From positions 186,001 through 250,000 of the forward strand of contig DASXZY010000045.1 of assembly GCA_036501625.1 (NCBI GenBank): a DNA stretch of 64,000 bases, read 5' to 3'. The stretch comes from Palsa-1400 sp036501625. Its GTDB lineage: Bacteria > Verrucomicrobiota > Verrucomicrobiia > Limisphaerales > Palsa-1400. Numbering within the stretch: position 1 is the stretch's first letter; every line of letters starts with the position of its first letter. The position numbers and the translations under genes are program-made. Of this stretch, positions 17,375-28,400 are shown piece after piece. The notes under the pieces were generated by a model. That model ran no database searches. It worked only from the letters and a program-made list of their open reading frames with translations, and had not been told where the DNA came from.

Positions 17375-17723
17375 TGGTTTGCCAAGGCGAGGCGTCGCCG
17401 AGCCACCCACTGGGAGGGGTGAGCGCCGTGAGTCCCATTTATCATTGGTCCAGTCGAACCTCGCTCAAATCCGCCTTCGTTGGCATCCACGATAATAATT
17501 TGCTACTCGGCCATTGGGGTCTGTCGCGAAGTTTCGGAAACCTCCTGGCTCCTTGGCCCGGCGCCAGACCGTGACTCTCCAATGGCTTTTTCTCAGGCAG
17601 CTAAAACTTCGCACGCTCAATCCAAGTATCGTTTGTAGCAATTGATTGGCGGACAATTTCGACAACACGCCTCCTTGGAATTACGGTTTTAGATTAGTGA
17701 ACAGATAATGTTGCGTGCCGCGA
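17375..17723. other. Intergenic region without a credible gene
   Basis: These 349 bases between two convergent genes have only short, unconvincing open frames. They contain one copy of an interspersed repeat (17411-17461) near the left end. No terminator hairpin with a T-run was found. Confidence 0.6.
17411..17461 (+). repeat. Interspersed intergenic repeat, copy A
   Basis: The core GAGCGCCGTGAGTCCCATTT and the downstream TCGAACC reappear in diverged form at 29658-29703 and 29785-29828. All three copies are outside genes. The sequence similarity is direct; the nature of the element is unknown. Confidence 0.5.
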
Positions 17724-18260
17724 TCACCACTCCTTCTGAGCTTCTTTGACTGCCCGGCTGACAAGCTCCTGTGCTTTTTTCGCATTGCCTATTCCCAAAA
17801 CTCTAAAATGTTTCCCATACGCTTTATTATACGCTTTAAAGAAAAATTGTATTTCGGAAACCATTTTCTCTGTTAGCTTTATCTCTTCCATTTCGGTGGG
17901 CGCTTCCTTTGGAACAGCTTGGCCGATTATGCGGTCGTTTCGCATTGTCTTTTTTCCCTCCGACTGCTTCGCCTTGATCACCCCAACCGGCTTTACATGA
18001 AGCAAACATCCGGCGACCAGCGGCTCCTCATTAAACACGAGCACATCGATAGGGTCTCCGTCGGCGGCAGCGGTGCCAGGGATCATTCCAAAATTAAAAG
18101 GGAACACCATTCCCTCGGGCAATGCCTTCTTGACGATCAAAAAGCCTGTCTTCACATCCATTGCATATTTAACATTGCTCCCTTTGGGAGTTTCGATAAT
18201 GACGTTCCAGCATTTTGTTTCCTTATTAAAAGCCTTGATGGAATCGATTGCGTTTTTCAT
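17724..18260 (-). CDS. ppa: Inorganic pyrophosphatase, family I
   Basis: A cytoplasmic enzyme that hydrolyses pyrophosphate to phosphate and so drives biosynthetic reactions. The family signature DGDPIDVLVF (Asp67, Asp69, Asp72) binds the metal ions. Other conserved stretches are PFNFGMIPGT and VKPVGVIKAKQ, and the 178-residue length is normal for family I. The gene is clearly richer in A and T than the flanking surface-protein genes. It overlaps the upstream cupin gene by 4 bases, so the two are probably translated together. The low GC and the neighbours suggest it came with a small transferred cluster and need not be the cell's main pyrophosphatase. A paralogue elsewhere in the genome cannot be excluded. 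Confidence 0.93.
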   Translation of the reverse strand: MKNAIDSIKAFNKETKCWNVIIETPKGSNVKYAMDVKTGFLIVKKALPEGMVFPFNFGMIPGTAAADGDPIDVLVFNEEPLVAGCLLHVKPVGVIKAKQSEGKKTMRNDRIIGQAVPKEAPTEMEEIKLTEKMVSEIQFFFKAYNKAYGKHFRVLGIGNAKKAQELVSRAVKEAQKEW

Positions 18261-18580
18261 ACGTGGACTTTGCGTTTTGTCATCAAACAGCCCCTAAAAG
18301 CCAGAGCGCCCTGCTTCGGCTTTGCCGCCTGGAGTTCGCTGCCTGCCTTCGTGTAAGCAGGCGGGATATAAAAGTTGAGCGTCACGAGTTCCGCGCTGCC
18401 AGTATTGCGAATTTCATGGTTTTGACCGCGCTCAATCAGTACAAGGCTGGAAGTCCTGAGAGTGATCCTTTTGCCTGCAATCGTTGCAGAGCCTTTCCCG
18501 GATACGACAAACAACCATTGATCCGTCCCATGATGATTGTTATTAGCCCCTCCTTCTTTTCCACCAGCGGGTATCACCAT
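18257..18580 (-). CDS. Small cupin-domain protein, start uncertain
   Basis: A single-domain cupin. The stretch HHGTDQWLFVVSGKGSATIAGKRITL and the later RGQNHEIRNTGSAELVTLNFYIPP carry the two cupin motifs, with His residues that could bind a metal. Function within the superfamily is open. From the first ATG (18580) the protein is 107 residues, but the frame remains open to a TGA at about 18659, and the extra residues (RFRKGFTVIAANRRSQAA) look coding and resemble the N-terminus expected for relatives. No ATG, GTG or TTG precedes them, so either a rare ATT start is used or the original start has been lost. It is coupled to ppa downstream. Confidence 0.72.
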   Translation of the reverse strand: MVIPAGGKEGGANNNHHGTDQWLFVVSGKGSATIAGKRITLRTSSLVLIERGQNHEIRNTGSAELVTLNFYIPPAYTKAGSELQAAKPKQGALAFRGCLMTKRKVHV

Positions 18581-18683
18581 CGCCGCTGCTTGCGATCTCC
18601 TATTGGCTGCGATAACAGTGAATCCTTTCCGAAATCGTAATTTTGTTGCCGTAATAATTCACCCAAAGGAAAATTTTTAACGC

Positions 18684-18923
18684 TCAAGAGCGGTGCGCCG
18701 CTTTTCCACCCTTGCGACCGCCCTTGCGTGCCGAAGCATGATTCTCTTTCCGGCCCCGCCCAGAGCCGCTCTTTTTTCCGCCATGAGTTGTTTTGTTCAC
18801 CGTCGCCCATGCCCGGCGTTTTGCTTCTTTGGGTTTGACTCCCCGATGCTCATAACCTTCTTCGATGTGTTCGGCTTGGCGTTTTTGTTTCCCGGAGTAG
18901 CTTGATTTATCGCCGCGAGGCAT
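18684..18923 (-). CDS. Small basic KGG-type protein, often named plasmid stabilization protein
   Basis: A 79-residue, very basic, low-complexity protein opening MPRGDKSSYSGKQKRQAEHI, followed by EEGYEHRGVKPKEAKRRAWATVNK and a Gly/Lys/Arg-rich tail with a KGGRKGGKAAH motif. Close relatives in soil Proteobacteria and Acidobacteria are usually labelled plasmid stabilization protein or KGG-domain protein without experimental support. It is probably nucleic-acid-binding or stress-induced (inference). It is part of the lower-GC minus-strand group with the cupin and pyrophosphatase genes, which supports arrival as a unit. Confidence 0.75.
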   Translation of the reverse strand: MPRGDKSSYSGKQKRQAEHIEEGYEHRGVKPKEAKRRAWATVNKTTHGGKKSGSGRGRKENHASARKGGRKGGKAAHRS

Positions 18924-18971
18924 ATTGTTCCTTTTGTTTATTGTTTCGAGTCCAAATAGTCGGGAAGCAAT

Positions 18972-19031
18972 TCATCCAAGCATGGCCTGTCCGCCGTTAA
19001 CGTGTATTACATCGCCGGTGATAAATGAGGA
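18972..19031 (-). pseudogene. Remnant: last 19 codons of a short-chain dehydrogenase/reductase
   Basis: On the minus strand 19 sense codons before a TGA spell SSFITGDVIHVNGGQAMLG, the classic C-terminal strand of an SDR oxidoreductase (F-I-T-G-x-V-x-x-V-N-G-G). A TAG directly precedes it in frame and no further SDR sequence follows upstream, so about 230 residues of the original gene are missing. It marks the edge of a deletion or insertion next to the low-GC cluster. Confidence 0.7.
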
Positions 19032-19345
19032 CTATCACGCCTCGCCACTTTCGTGGCGCTCATAAAATAAATCCATCCTTTCCACGGTGCGGTTGGCCAC
19101 GCTTCGTCCATGCGCTGATTCTGCGTGATGAAACAGGAGCCATCATTCAAGACAAACTTTAGCTTAATCCATACCAGCCGCGGCTTGTCCCGACAAACGG
19201 TGGAAAGGCTGATTTTAAACACAGGCATCTCCGCACATTGCAACCACTTTTCGTTTGATCTTTGCAATATGCAACAAAACTGGCATTGCCGGAAAACCCC
19301 TCTTGCCTGCGCCGCCCGGTGATGCCCCTGCTTTGGCTCCTGTGT
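19032..19345. other. Intergenic segment with a small hairpin, no credible gene
   Basis: Just upstream of the SDR remnant, CGCCAC (19043-19048) and GTGGCG (19053-19058) can pair around a 4-base loop (GAAA on the minus strand). An 86-codon minus-strand frame covers most of the segment but has no recognisable domain. I regard this as eroded DNA. Confidence 0.5.
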
Positions 19346-19387
19346 AAAAAGCAGGCAGGCCGCTCATTAAAGCGGCCTGCCTTTTGG
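19346..19387. terminator. Strong bidirectional terminator after the giant surface gene
   Basis: A perfect 12-bp stem (AGGCAGGCCGCT at 19353-19364 and AGCGGCCTGCCT at 19371-19382) has a 6-base loop. It is flanked by a run of five A on the left and TTTT on the right, so it can act on the minus-strand 3099-residue gene ending at 19406 and, more weakly, on the plus strand. Confidence 0.85.
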
Positions 19388-19405
19388 TTTTCTGGATTCT
19401 GCCAG

Positions 19406-22400
19406 CTAGGGCGAATTGGTCTGATACGCGCGGAAGAATTTCATCGGCGCGTTGGAGGTCGTCACGCTGAATTGCAGCGCTACGTTGCTCTGAGTCATAA
19501 TCGCGATCGGCTGCCAGTCGGGGAACAGCAGCGTGGAGGCAGTTTCGATCACGTAATTGGAGCCGGGATTGCCGAACAGGGTCAGCAAGATCGATGTGTT
19601 GCTCGGCGTGTGGGTCACGGCGCCGCCTTGCAGCAACGGCTGGAGCGCCACCAGCGTCACCAGGCCGGAGCCGCCCACGGAATTGCCGAGAAGCGTGCCG
19701 TTCGGTTCGGTTCCCTGGATATTCGCCAGCGTCAGCGGCGCGAAAGCCGACTGCGACCCCAGCGCCGTGAAGCATACTTCCGCGATGTGGGCGCCGGCTC
19801 CTTGCAGGGAGTGGCCCGACAGCGCGCTGATGTCAAACGATGCCTGGGTCCCCGATTGGGAAACCACGACCGCCGCGCCGACCGCCACGTTGGTGGAGCT
19901 TACGGACCAACTGCCCAGGCGATTGGCCGGGAATTGAATCGTAAACTTGATGTCTTTCAACGGCACGCTCGCGCTGACCAGCGTCACCGGCACGCAGGCC
20001 GATTGGCCAGTCAGAACCGAAGTCGATCCCACCGCCACATCGACGCACGCCCCCACGGTCACCTGGAAGGTCATGGAGTTGCTGACACCCGGATATTGGA
20101 CATCGGTGGCCCAAACAATGATTTGGTTGGTCGTCGAGCCTTCCTCGCAGGATGGCGTCCAGAAGAATATGCCATTGGTCGTAATATTCGCGCCGATGGG
20201 ATCGCTCGCATCAAGGCTGTAGATGACGTTCGCGTTGGCCTGGTTGACAAAGGCCAAAGTCTGCCCCACCGTCACCGTCATATTGGTAACCTGCTGGATG
20301 ATCGGCAGCGGCACGATCGGCGTTGTCACGGCTTGGTCGCCGCCATAGACGGTGCCCGCGCTGTTCCGGGCCACGGCTTGGAAGTGGTAGGTCGTGTTGG
20401 GCAGCAATGCCGCCAGGAGAATGGCCGCGTCCTGCGGCGTATTCAGTTCCTGCGTCAATTGCACCGACGGCGTCACGTTCGTATAGTTGGTCGTCGTGCC
20501 CCACTCATAATAGACGGTGGTCACGCCATTGTTCGGATTAATCAAGGAGTTCAAGGTGGCCGAATACGGCTCCGTGCTTATGCCCTCCAGCGTTGTCACC
20601 TGCGGCGGAGTCACGACCGGCCCGTAGGTAATGGTGTAGGAGCCGGTGGAATTGTAGTCAAACATATGCACCAGATTCTGCGTCTGCGCCGGCACCATGT
20701 GAATGCGCTCCGGCGTCTGCCACACATTGGGGCCGACCAGCAACTCGACTCCGTCCGAACGTTTCACGCTGCCAATGGTCATATTGCCATCGCTCGGATC
20801 CGGGAATTCCAGGTAAACAAAGCCCGTCGGCACGGCCACCGTAATCGTCACATTGGACTGGCTTTGGCTGACCGTTCCGTTGACGTTCACATTGGTCTCC
20901 GGCGTCACGGCGAAGACTGGCCCCGCGCTCGAGTAAACGTTGGTTGGCAGCGCGTTCAGATTGGTGCTGTCGTTGACAAGGAAGTCGGGCACGCCATCAT
21001 CCGAGGGCACGGTGATGCGCACGATGTGATTCATTTCGTGGATGGCCACGCTGTTGACCAGCGAAATATTGGTGGCCCCGAGGGCGTTGACTTCCTGGAA
21101 GGTCGCGTCGTAACTGATGAACGAGCCTTCCAGGGAGGAGGTCATCAGCCACACGCCGGTCGAGGCGCTTTCCGGCTGGATTTCACCCAGGTCCATCGTC
21201 AGCGATGGCGAAATGAATTGGTTGGTTCCCGCCTGAGAGCCAATGAGTTGGAAGTTGATGATTAAATCGTTCGAGTTGGCGATGATCTTCGGCTGGGCCG
21301 ACGTAATCGTGAAATCATCGCACAAACCCAAACCGTCGTTATGCACGATGATGCCGAGGCCAAACGGAACCGGCGGTTCGTATGTGCTGACGAACGGGTC
21401 CTGGCTGTACACATCATGCTGCAGGAAGTAATCCACGTTCAGGATTGGGCTGGGCAGCACCGTAATCGGCACCGCGAACAACGGAATCACCACTTGCTCT
21501 CCCTCCAACATGTAGGAAAGCGTGCCGCCGATGGCAAACGGCGTCGGGCCGGTTGGCGCCGCATTGGTCGTGGGAATAATAGTCCAGCTTGCCGTGCCGG
21601 AAGTGCCATTGTTCATCGAGCCGCTGCCGTCCACCGCGTTAAGCCCTGCCAGCGTCGGCGGCAAAATGGCGAAAAGATTCGAGGCCGGATTGCCGGACGC
21701 ATCGACCGGATTGATCGTCACTTGGAGATCAGTAATGGGCGAGCCGGAATTATTGTTAAGCTGGAGAGTCGCCTTGAAGGCGTCGCGCATGATGACTGCG
21801 TGCTGGTCCAGTTGCAAGGTCACGTCCACCACGGCCCCCACGATCGGAGGCGCGAAGTTGTAAGTTGGGGGCGCGACATAAGGGCCGCCACCGCCGCCGC
21901 CACCGCCGCCACCGCCGCCGCCGCCACCGCCGCCGCCGCCGCCACCGCCGCCGGAAGGCACGTTCAACACCGGCGTGCTGCTGATGATGCAGTTGTCGGG
22001 ATTCGCGTTGTAAACATAAATTGGCGTCGTGTAGTAGTTGGATTGCGTCGGCGTAAAGACGTGCCAGTTGATTCCCGCCGCGATGCTCGAAGCCGCATCG
22101 GTGCTCGTGCCGATCTGCGTGATGAGGCATGGCACAACCAGGCTGCTGTTGCCGGGCAAATCGCCGAGGTTGCTCGCCAGCGGCACGATGGACCAATCCG
22201 CGTTGGAGCCGAAAGAGAGCACCAAGTCCTGCGCTGCGATCAGCCCGTAATTGCTAATCACCAGGTCCACCTGATTCGTGCCGGCGAAGTCGCACAAGTT
22301 GAACGCTCCGGGCGAAACCGTCACCACCGGCCAGGGCACTTGCGTTTGGAAGACCGTCGTCAGCGTGAACACGTAATTGTCTGGAATCTCCGTCGGCGTG

Positions 22401-25400
22401 ACCACCCACGAGTAGCTCACCAGATCGACGTTCATGAACGCGTTGATATTGGTTGTCTGATTGGCCGGCACCAGAATGGTCGCGGCAAACCCGGCGTGGT
22501 TGGTTGCCTCCACGTTGATGTTGTAATAAGCCGATGTCAGGTTGGAGAACACGATCGTGCCATTGGAACCGGTCACGCCCGTGGCCACGTTGGTGCCTGT
22601 CAAGAAGTCTGTGATCGTCACCGTCGCGTTGGAGACATTGGGCGAGCCGACCGCCGTCAGCGTAAACTCATCCTGGGCCGTTATCTGCAAATTGCCCACC
22701 TGCGTCGATACGGATTTGAAGGAGAACGGAATGGTCAAATCGCTGTTGGAACCGGCCACCGCGATGGCGCCGGGAAACACCCCCAGCGGAAAGCCGTTGG
22801 TGGGCGTCAGCGTCAGTTCGATCAGGTTCGTTTGACCCGGCGCCAGCGAAGGCATCGGCTGGCCCGTCACCGCCGAGAGCCACGAAGCATTGGTGGGCAG
22901 GAAAACCTGCAACGGGCCGGTCGGCGCGCCGCCCAAATTGGCCAGGTTGAACGAAATGACAGTCTGCTGGCCTCCCACCATGGAGCCTTGCAGGTTCGCG
23001 GGCGTCGCTTGCAATTGCGGCACCAGCTCCACCACTTGCGCGTTGACTTGAAAGTTATTGGTGACACCCTGCGACGTCACGAACTGGATGGTGAACGAGG
23101 AATAATTGGGCGACGTGCCGGTCGGCGTAAAGACGCATGAAGCTTGCACCGAGGCGTTGCCTTGCAGGACGGCCGGAACATTGACTTGCACACCCACGTT
23201 GGCCGGCGCCGCCAGCACGTTGGCCGCCAATCCGCTCAACTGGTCGCCCGTCAAGTTCGAGATCGTCACGATATTCGTTTGCGGGAAGCCCACCGTCAAA
23301 ACCGTCGAAAGGCTGGGCGCGCTCAAACTCATCCCCAGCAGCGTGAAAGAGCCTTGCGCGGCGGGATTGCTCAATCCCGGCAAGGCGGCTGCGAATTGCA
23401 CCTGCCCAACTTCCCCGGCCAGCGGCGTGAAGTTGACCGTGGCATTGCCGGACGAATCCGTCGTGACCGCGAATGACCGGCTGATGCCGTTATTGTAGAG
23501 CCAGAGCACGGCCGAGCCATTGGGAACTCCCGCCTGCGACCCGCAATTAACCGTCTGCACCGTAATCGGCACCGTCGTCCCGGAAGGATACATGGATTGC
23601 GCCGCTTGCGCGGTGGCGCAGTAGCCGAGCACCGTCAGCGTCGCCGGCGCGCTGGTCACCGCCGAAACAATATTGGAAACAACCACGGTATATTGGCCGC
23701 CATTGGTCGTTTGCACGCTGGGGAAGTTCAAAGTGGAATTGGTCGCCCCAGCCAGCAACGCGGCGCCTTGATACCATTGGAAGGTCCAAGGCGAAGTCCC
23801 TCCGGCCGTCACCGAGAAACCGCCGCTGCCGCCCACGCCAATCGCCACGCTCTGCGGCGGCGTGACTGTCGGCGGCGTCAGCACCGTCAAAATCGCTTGC
23901 GTGCTGTAGAGCGTGCCGAAGGAATTAGAGATGAACACGCGGTAACCCCCAGCGTCAGCCAGCGCCAAGTTGCTCACCGTCAGCGTGGGTGTCTGCACTC
24001 CGCTGAAGAGGCCGCGCAGGTTCAACAAATTGGCCCCGTTGAATTGCCATTGGTAGCTCAGCGTGCCTTCGCCAAAAGCCGATACCTGGAACACCACATT
24101 GCTTCCCGCGACAACCGACTGGCTCAACGGCTGCGTAATAATCCCCGGCGGAACTCCGTAAGTGAACGCGTTGTTCAGCGTTACGCTGTTCCCATCCGGA
24201 TTATTGACTGTGACACCCACCGTGCCAGCGGCGGCAACCGGTGTCACCACCGTAAGATTGGACGGGCTGGTTACATTAACCGCCGTTCCGGGCGTCAAAC
24301 CAAAATTAACCGCGGTCCCGACCTCGAAATCGGTTCCCGTCAATGCCACCGTCAGCCCTCCGTTGGTCGCGCCCGTGATGGGCGAAACGGCCGAGATCGT
24401 CGGCGCGGCGGCGGCGCTGATGGTCAAGGCGCCATTAATCGCCGTCAGCGTGTAATTGATAAGCCTGCCGAACGGGTCCAGCAGCACGGGCACGATGGGA
24501 TACACGCCCGGCGGACTGGCCGGGACGGCGGCCGAAGTGTAGGTGGCGGAAATGTTGTCCGCCGGCTGCAACCCCGCGATAAGCCCCGTGAACACCGGGT
24601 TGGCATGCCCATAAGCGCGGGCCGCGTTGCTGGCTGTGACGGTCAGCGGCGCTTTCGTGACCGTGATGGACGCGACGTTGGTGGCGTCTTGATAATTCAC
24701 CGTGTCGCTGGGCGTGAAAATGGCCGTCAATAGGAAAGTTCCCGCGTTCAGGATCGCCCCCGGCGCCGGGCTGTAAGTGAAGGTTCCGGGAACGTTCGCC
24801 AAAGCGTCAAGTTGAACATTGTTCAGGGCCGTCCCATAGTCAATCGGCGCGGCGTTGGACCAAGTGACCACGGGCGATTTGCGCAGCACCGTCAAGGTCG
24901 CGGGCAAACTGATCGTTCCGCCGGCGACGTTGCTGATGGTCACCACGTATTTCCCCGCGTCGGTGAATTGCACGTTTGTGATCGTCAGCACATTGCTGGC
25001 CGAGCCGGTGATGCGCCCGTTGTCGCTCAAATTGGTTCCGTTCAAGGACCATTGATTGGTCAGCGGCAGCAGGCCCGTCGTTGTCACCGTGAATACGGCC
25101 GTGCTGCCCACCACAACCGATTGGCTTAGCGGCGCTCCCGTGATCGATGGCGTCGTGTTCAGGCATTTGCCCGCCGTGCTTGCGCCATAGATGGCCGCGA
25201 CTTCGTTGGAGGTCAAAACCGTGTTGTAAACGGAGAGCTGATTAATGATGCCGTCGAATGAATCATTGTTGTTCGTGTTCAGCAGATCCGCGCGCGCGCC
25301 GATGGCCGCTGAGGTGACGAAACTGTAACTTTTATTATAAACCCCGCTGTAGGGATAGGCGGCTCCGTCAAGATAAAATACCACCTTGCCGCCCGCGGCC

Positions 25401-28400
25401 AGCGTCACCGCGACATGGTGCCAATTGGTATCCGTCACGGCCGCCGTCGAATCCGCCTCCGATGCGTCAACCTTTGTCAGAAGAAGCGTTCCGCTTGGAG
25501 CGATGCCAAAGCCGTAGCCGTCACGGCCATAGCCAAACAAGAGAGCGGTGCCGTTCCCCGCCGTGCTGTCGGTCGACGCCACAGCCGTGCTGCCGCGTTG
25601 AATCCAGGCTTCAATGGTAAACGATTGCAATTGCAAATCCGTTGGATTGCCCACCACCACTCCGGCATGGTTGGTCGCGAATTGGAATCCTTCCCCGACT
25701 TCCGCCGGCGCGTAAGTCACTCCATTGCTCAAGATGCCATTGTTGCCGCTGACGATGTCCAGCGCGTTTCCGTTGCCGGGCCACCAGGAAACAAGGCCCG
25801 GCGAGGGCGACGTGCAGTCAAGCACATTAAGTTTGGCCACGATGCTGGTGACCGCGCCATAGGCATTGCTGATCACCACCTTGTAGCTGCCCGAATCGTC
25901 ATCGGTCACGCCATTGAGGGCCAGGCTCCCGCTGGCCGAGCCGGACACTGGCCCGCCGTCGCTCAAGATCGTTCCATTGTGCGACCATTGGTAGCTCAAC
26001 GGTTCCGCTCCCGCGGCCGCCACGGCAAACAGCGCGTTGGAGGCGAACGTCGTCGTCGCGTTGCTCGGCTGCACCGTGATGGCGGGCGCCAGGGACAGCT
26101 TGTTTGTCACAGTCAAATAAACTCCATTGTTGCTGTAAGCCACGCTGAAGCCGGCCGGCATGTTCAGCGGCCCCATCGTGCCGGCAAGGCTGGACGACGA
26201 AAGAATCTGAAACGTGGTGTTCGACGCCGGCACGAACCCGTTCGTCAATTCCACCGTAAGCAATCCGCCCAGCGAAGCGCTGGCAACCCCGGTCAGCGCG
26301 CCGAACTGCCCTTGATTGGCGCCGCCCAAGGTGACCGCCAGTGCGCCGCCGCCTTGAGCATAGCTGCCGTTGTTCAAGGAAATATTTCCGGTCTCCACGT
26401 TGATGGAGCCGCCGAGGTTGCTGAAGGGCGCGGCGACCGTGCTCAGGTTGGTTCCGCCGGCTTTAAGCAGCGTCCCCTGGTTTCTGAACCCCGGCCCGTT
26501 GTTATAATTGACTATCGAAGTGTCCGACGCAAATTCCACCACGCCGCCTGGCAGGTTGGCCAAAATCCCATTCGCGCCCCAATTAATGAGCAGGTTGCCG
26601 CTTTGCAGAATGACGGCCCCCGCGTTATTCAGAATTTGCCCCAAATTATAATTGTTGCCATTGACGCCGGCCAGCACGATGGTCCCGTCGGGCGCGACAG
26701 TCATCGAAAAGCCTCCGGTGCCAAGCGAGCCCGAGGTCCAGGTGAGCAGGCCGTGCAGCGTCCCGGTTCCTTCAAAGGCCGCCCCGGCCAGCGCCAGGTT
26801 GGCGCTGGTCAAATTGCCGCTTTGATTGACTTGGCCGCCGGTCAAAGTGATTTGGCCCGCGCCGATAAACGAGCTGCCGTCATTCAAAGCCGTGTTGTAG
26901 TTGCCAATCGCAATGACACCGGACCTCGCCTCCACCACGCCGCTGTTGCTGAAAGGCGTGGCAATAACGCTCGTGTTGGTCCCCGCGGACTTGCGCACAA
27001 TGCCCTGGTTATCAAGCCCCGGCCCGTTGTTATAATTGACGATGGAAACATCGCCGGCCATGTCCACCAGCCCCCCTGGAAGGTTGATCAGATCTCCCTC
27101 CGCGCCCCAGTTGATTAAAATATTGCCGCTCTGCAAATGGATCGTCCCTGAGTTGTATAAGGCCTCCCCCATATTGTAGTTGTTTCCGTTGACTCCAGCC
27201 AGCACAAGCGTCGCATTGGTGTCAATGGCACAGGAGTAGCCTCCGTCGCCGAACGTGCCCGAGATCCAGGTCAGCGTGCCCTCGATCGTTCCGGTGGCAT
27301 CAAGAGTGGCCCCGGCCAGCGCCAGATTGGAACTGGTCAAGACGCCGCTCTGGAAGATCGTGCTGCCGCTCAAAACGGTCTGGCCCGTGCCAATGAACAA
27401 ACTGCCCGTCGTCAACGAAGCAGGATAATTCATGTTGATCGTGCCGGTATTGGCCTCCACCGTCCCGCTGTTGCTGAACGGCACCGCGAGATAGCTTGTG
27501 CCCGTGCCGCCAGATTTGACCAGCAGCCCCTCGTTGTTCAGCCCCGGCCCATTGTTATAATTGACTATCGAAGTGTCCGACACAAAATCAATGACGCCGC
27601 TGGCCAGATTGTTCAAAATGCCGTTCGCGCCCCAATTCACCAGGAGATTGCCGCTCTGAATTTCAATCGTCCCCGCGTTGTTGATGGTCTGCCCCATATT
27701 ATAATTGTTGCCATTGACGCCCGCCAGCACAAGGGTCGCGTTGGTGTCAATGTTCAAAACACTGCCGCCGTTGCCGAGCGTGCCTCCGGTCCAAGTCAGC
27801 GTGCCATAGAGCGTCCCGCTTAATTGAAGGTTCGCCCCCGCCAGCACGAGGTTGGAACTGGTCAAACTGCCGTTCTGGCTGAGATTGCCCGATGTCAAGG
27901 TGGTCTGGCCCGCGCCGGTAAACGTGCTGCCATCACCCAGGGTGGAACCGTTATAATTGATGTTGATCGTGCCGGTATTGGCTTCCACGGCGCCCGTGTT
28001 GCTGAAGGGCGCCGCGATCTGGCTCACCCCCGTGCCGCCCGATTTGACAATCGTTCCCGCATTGCTGAATCCTGGCCCGTTATTGTAATTCACAATCGAA
28101 ACGTCCGACGTGAACTCCACCACTCCTCCGGGCAAGTTGTTCAAAATCCCGTCGGCTCCCCAATTAATCAATATATTGCCGCTCACCAATTGCATTGTGC
28201 CCGAGTTATTTAAAGTGCATCCCAGGTTATAATTGTTGCCATTGACGCCCGCCATCGTGAAAAGGCCGTTGGTGCCCACATTGATGGTCGGGCCGCTATT
28301 GATCGTTCCGCCGCTGAAAACAAACTGGCCGTTGATGGTGTAAACCCCTCCGCTAATCTGTCCCCCGCTCAAAGCGAATACGCCGCGGGGATTCACTGTG

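Noticed and set aside
19007..19267. 86-codon minus-strand frame next to the SDR remnant
   Set aside because: It overlaps the remnant in another frame, includes a hairpin sequence and has no recognisable domain; it is treated as eroded intergenic DNA.
21884..21952. The triplet-repeat block as a CRISPR or mobile element
   Set aside because: It is an in-frame GGC/GGT run encoding glycines, with no spacers or terminal repeats.
19262..27118. Long plus-strand open frames (667, 599, 567 and 378 codons) opposite the giant gene
   Set aside because: They are Arg/His/Gly-rich mirror translations of a strongly biased gene on the other strand, with no domain or start signal, and the minus-strand frame has clear Ig, LamG and IPT domains.
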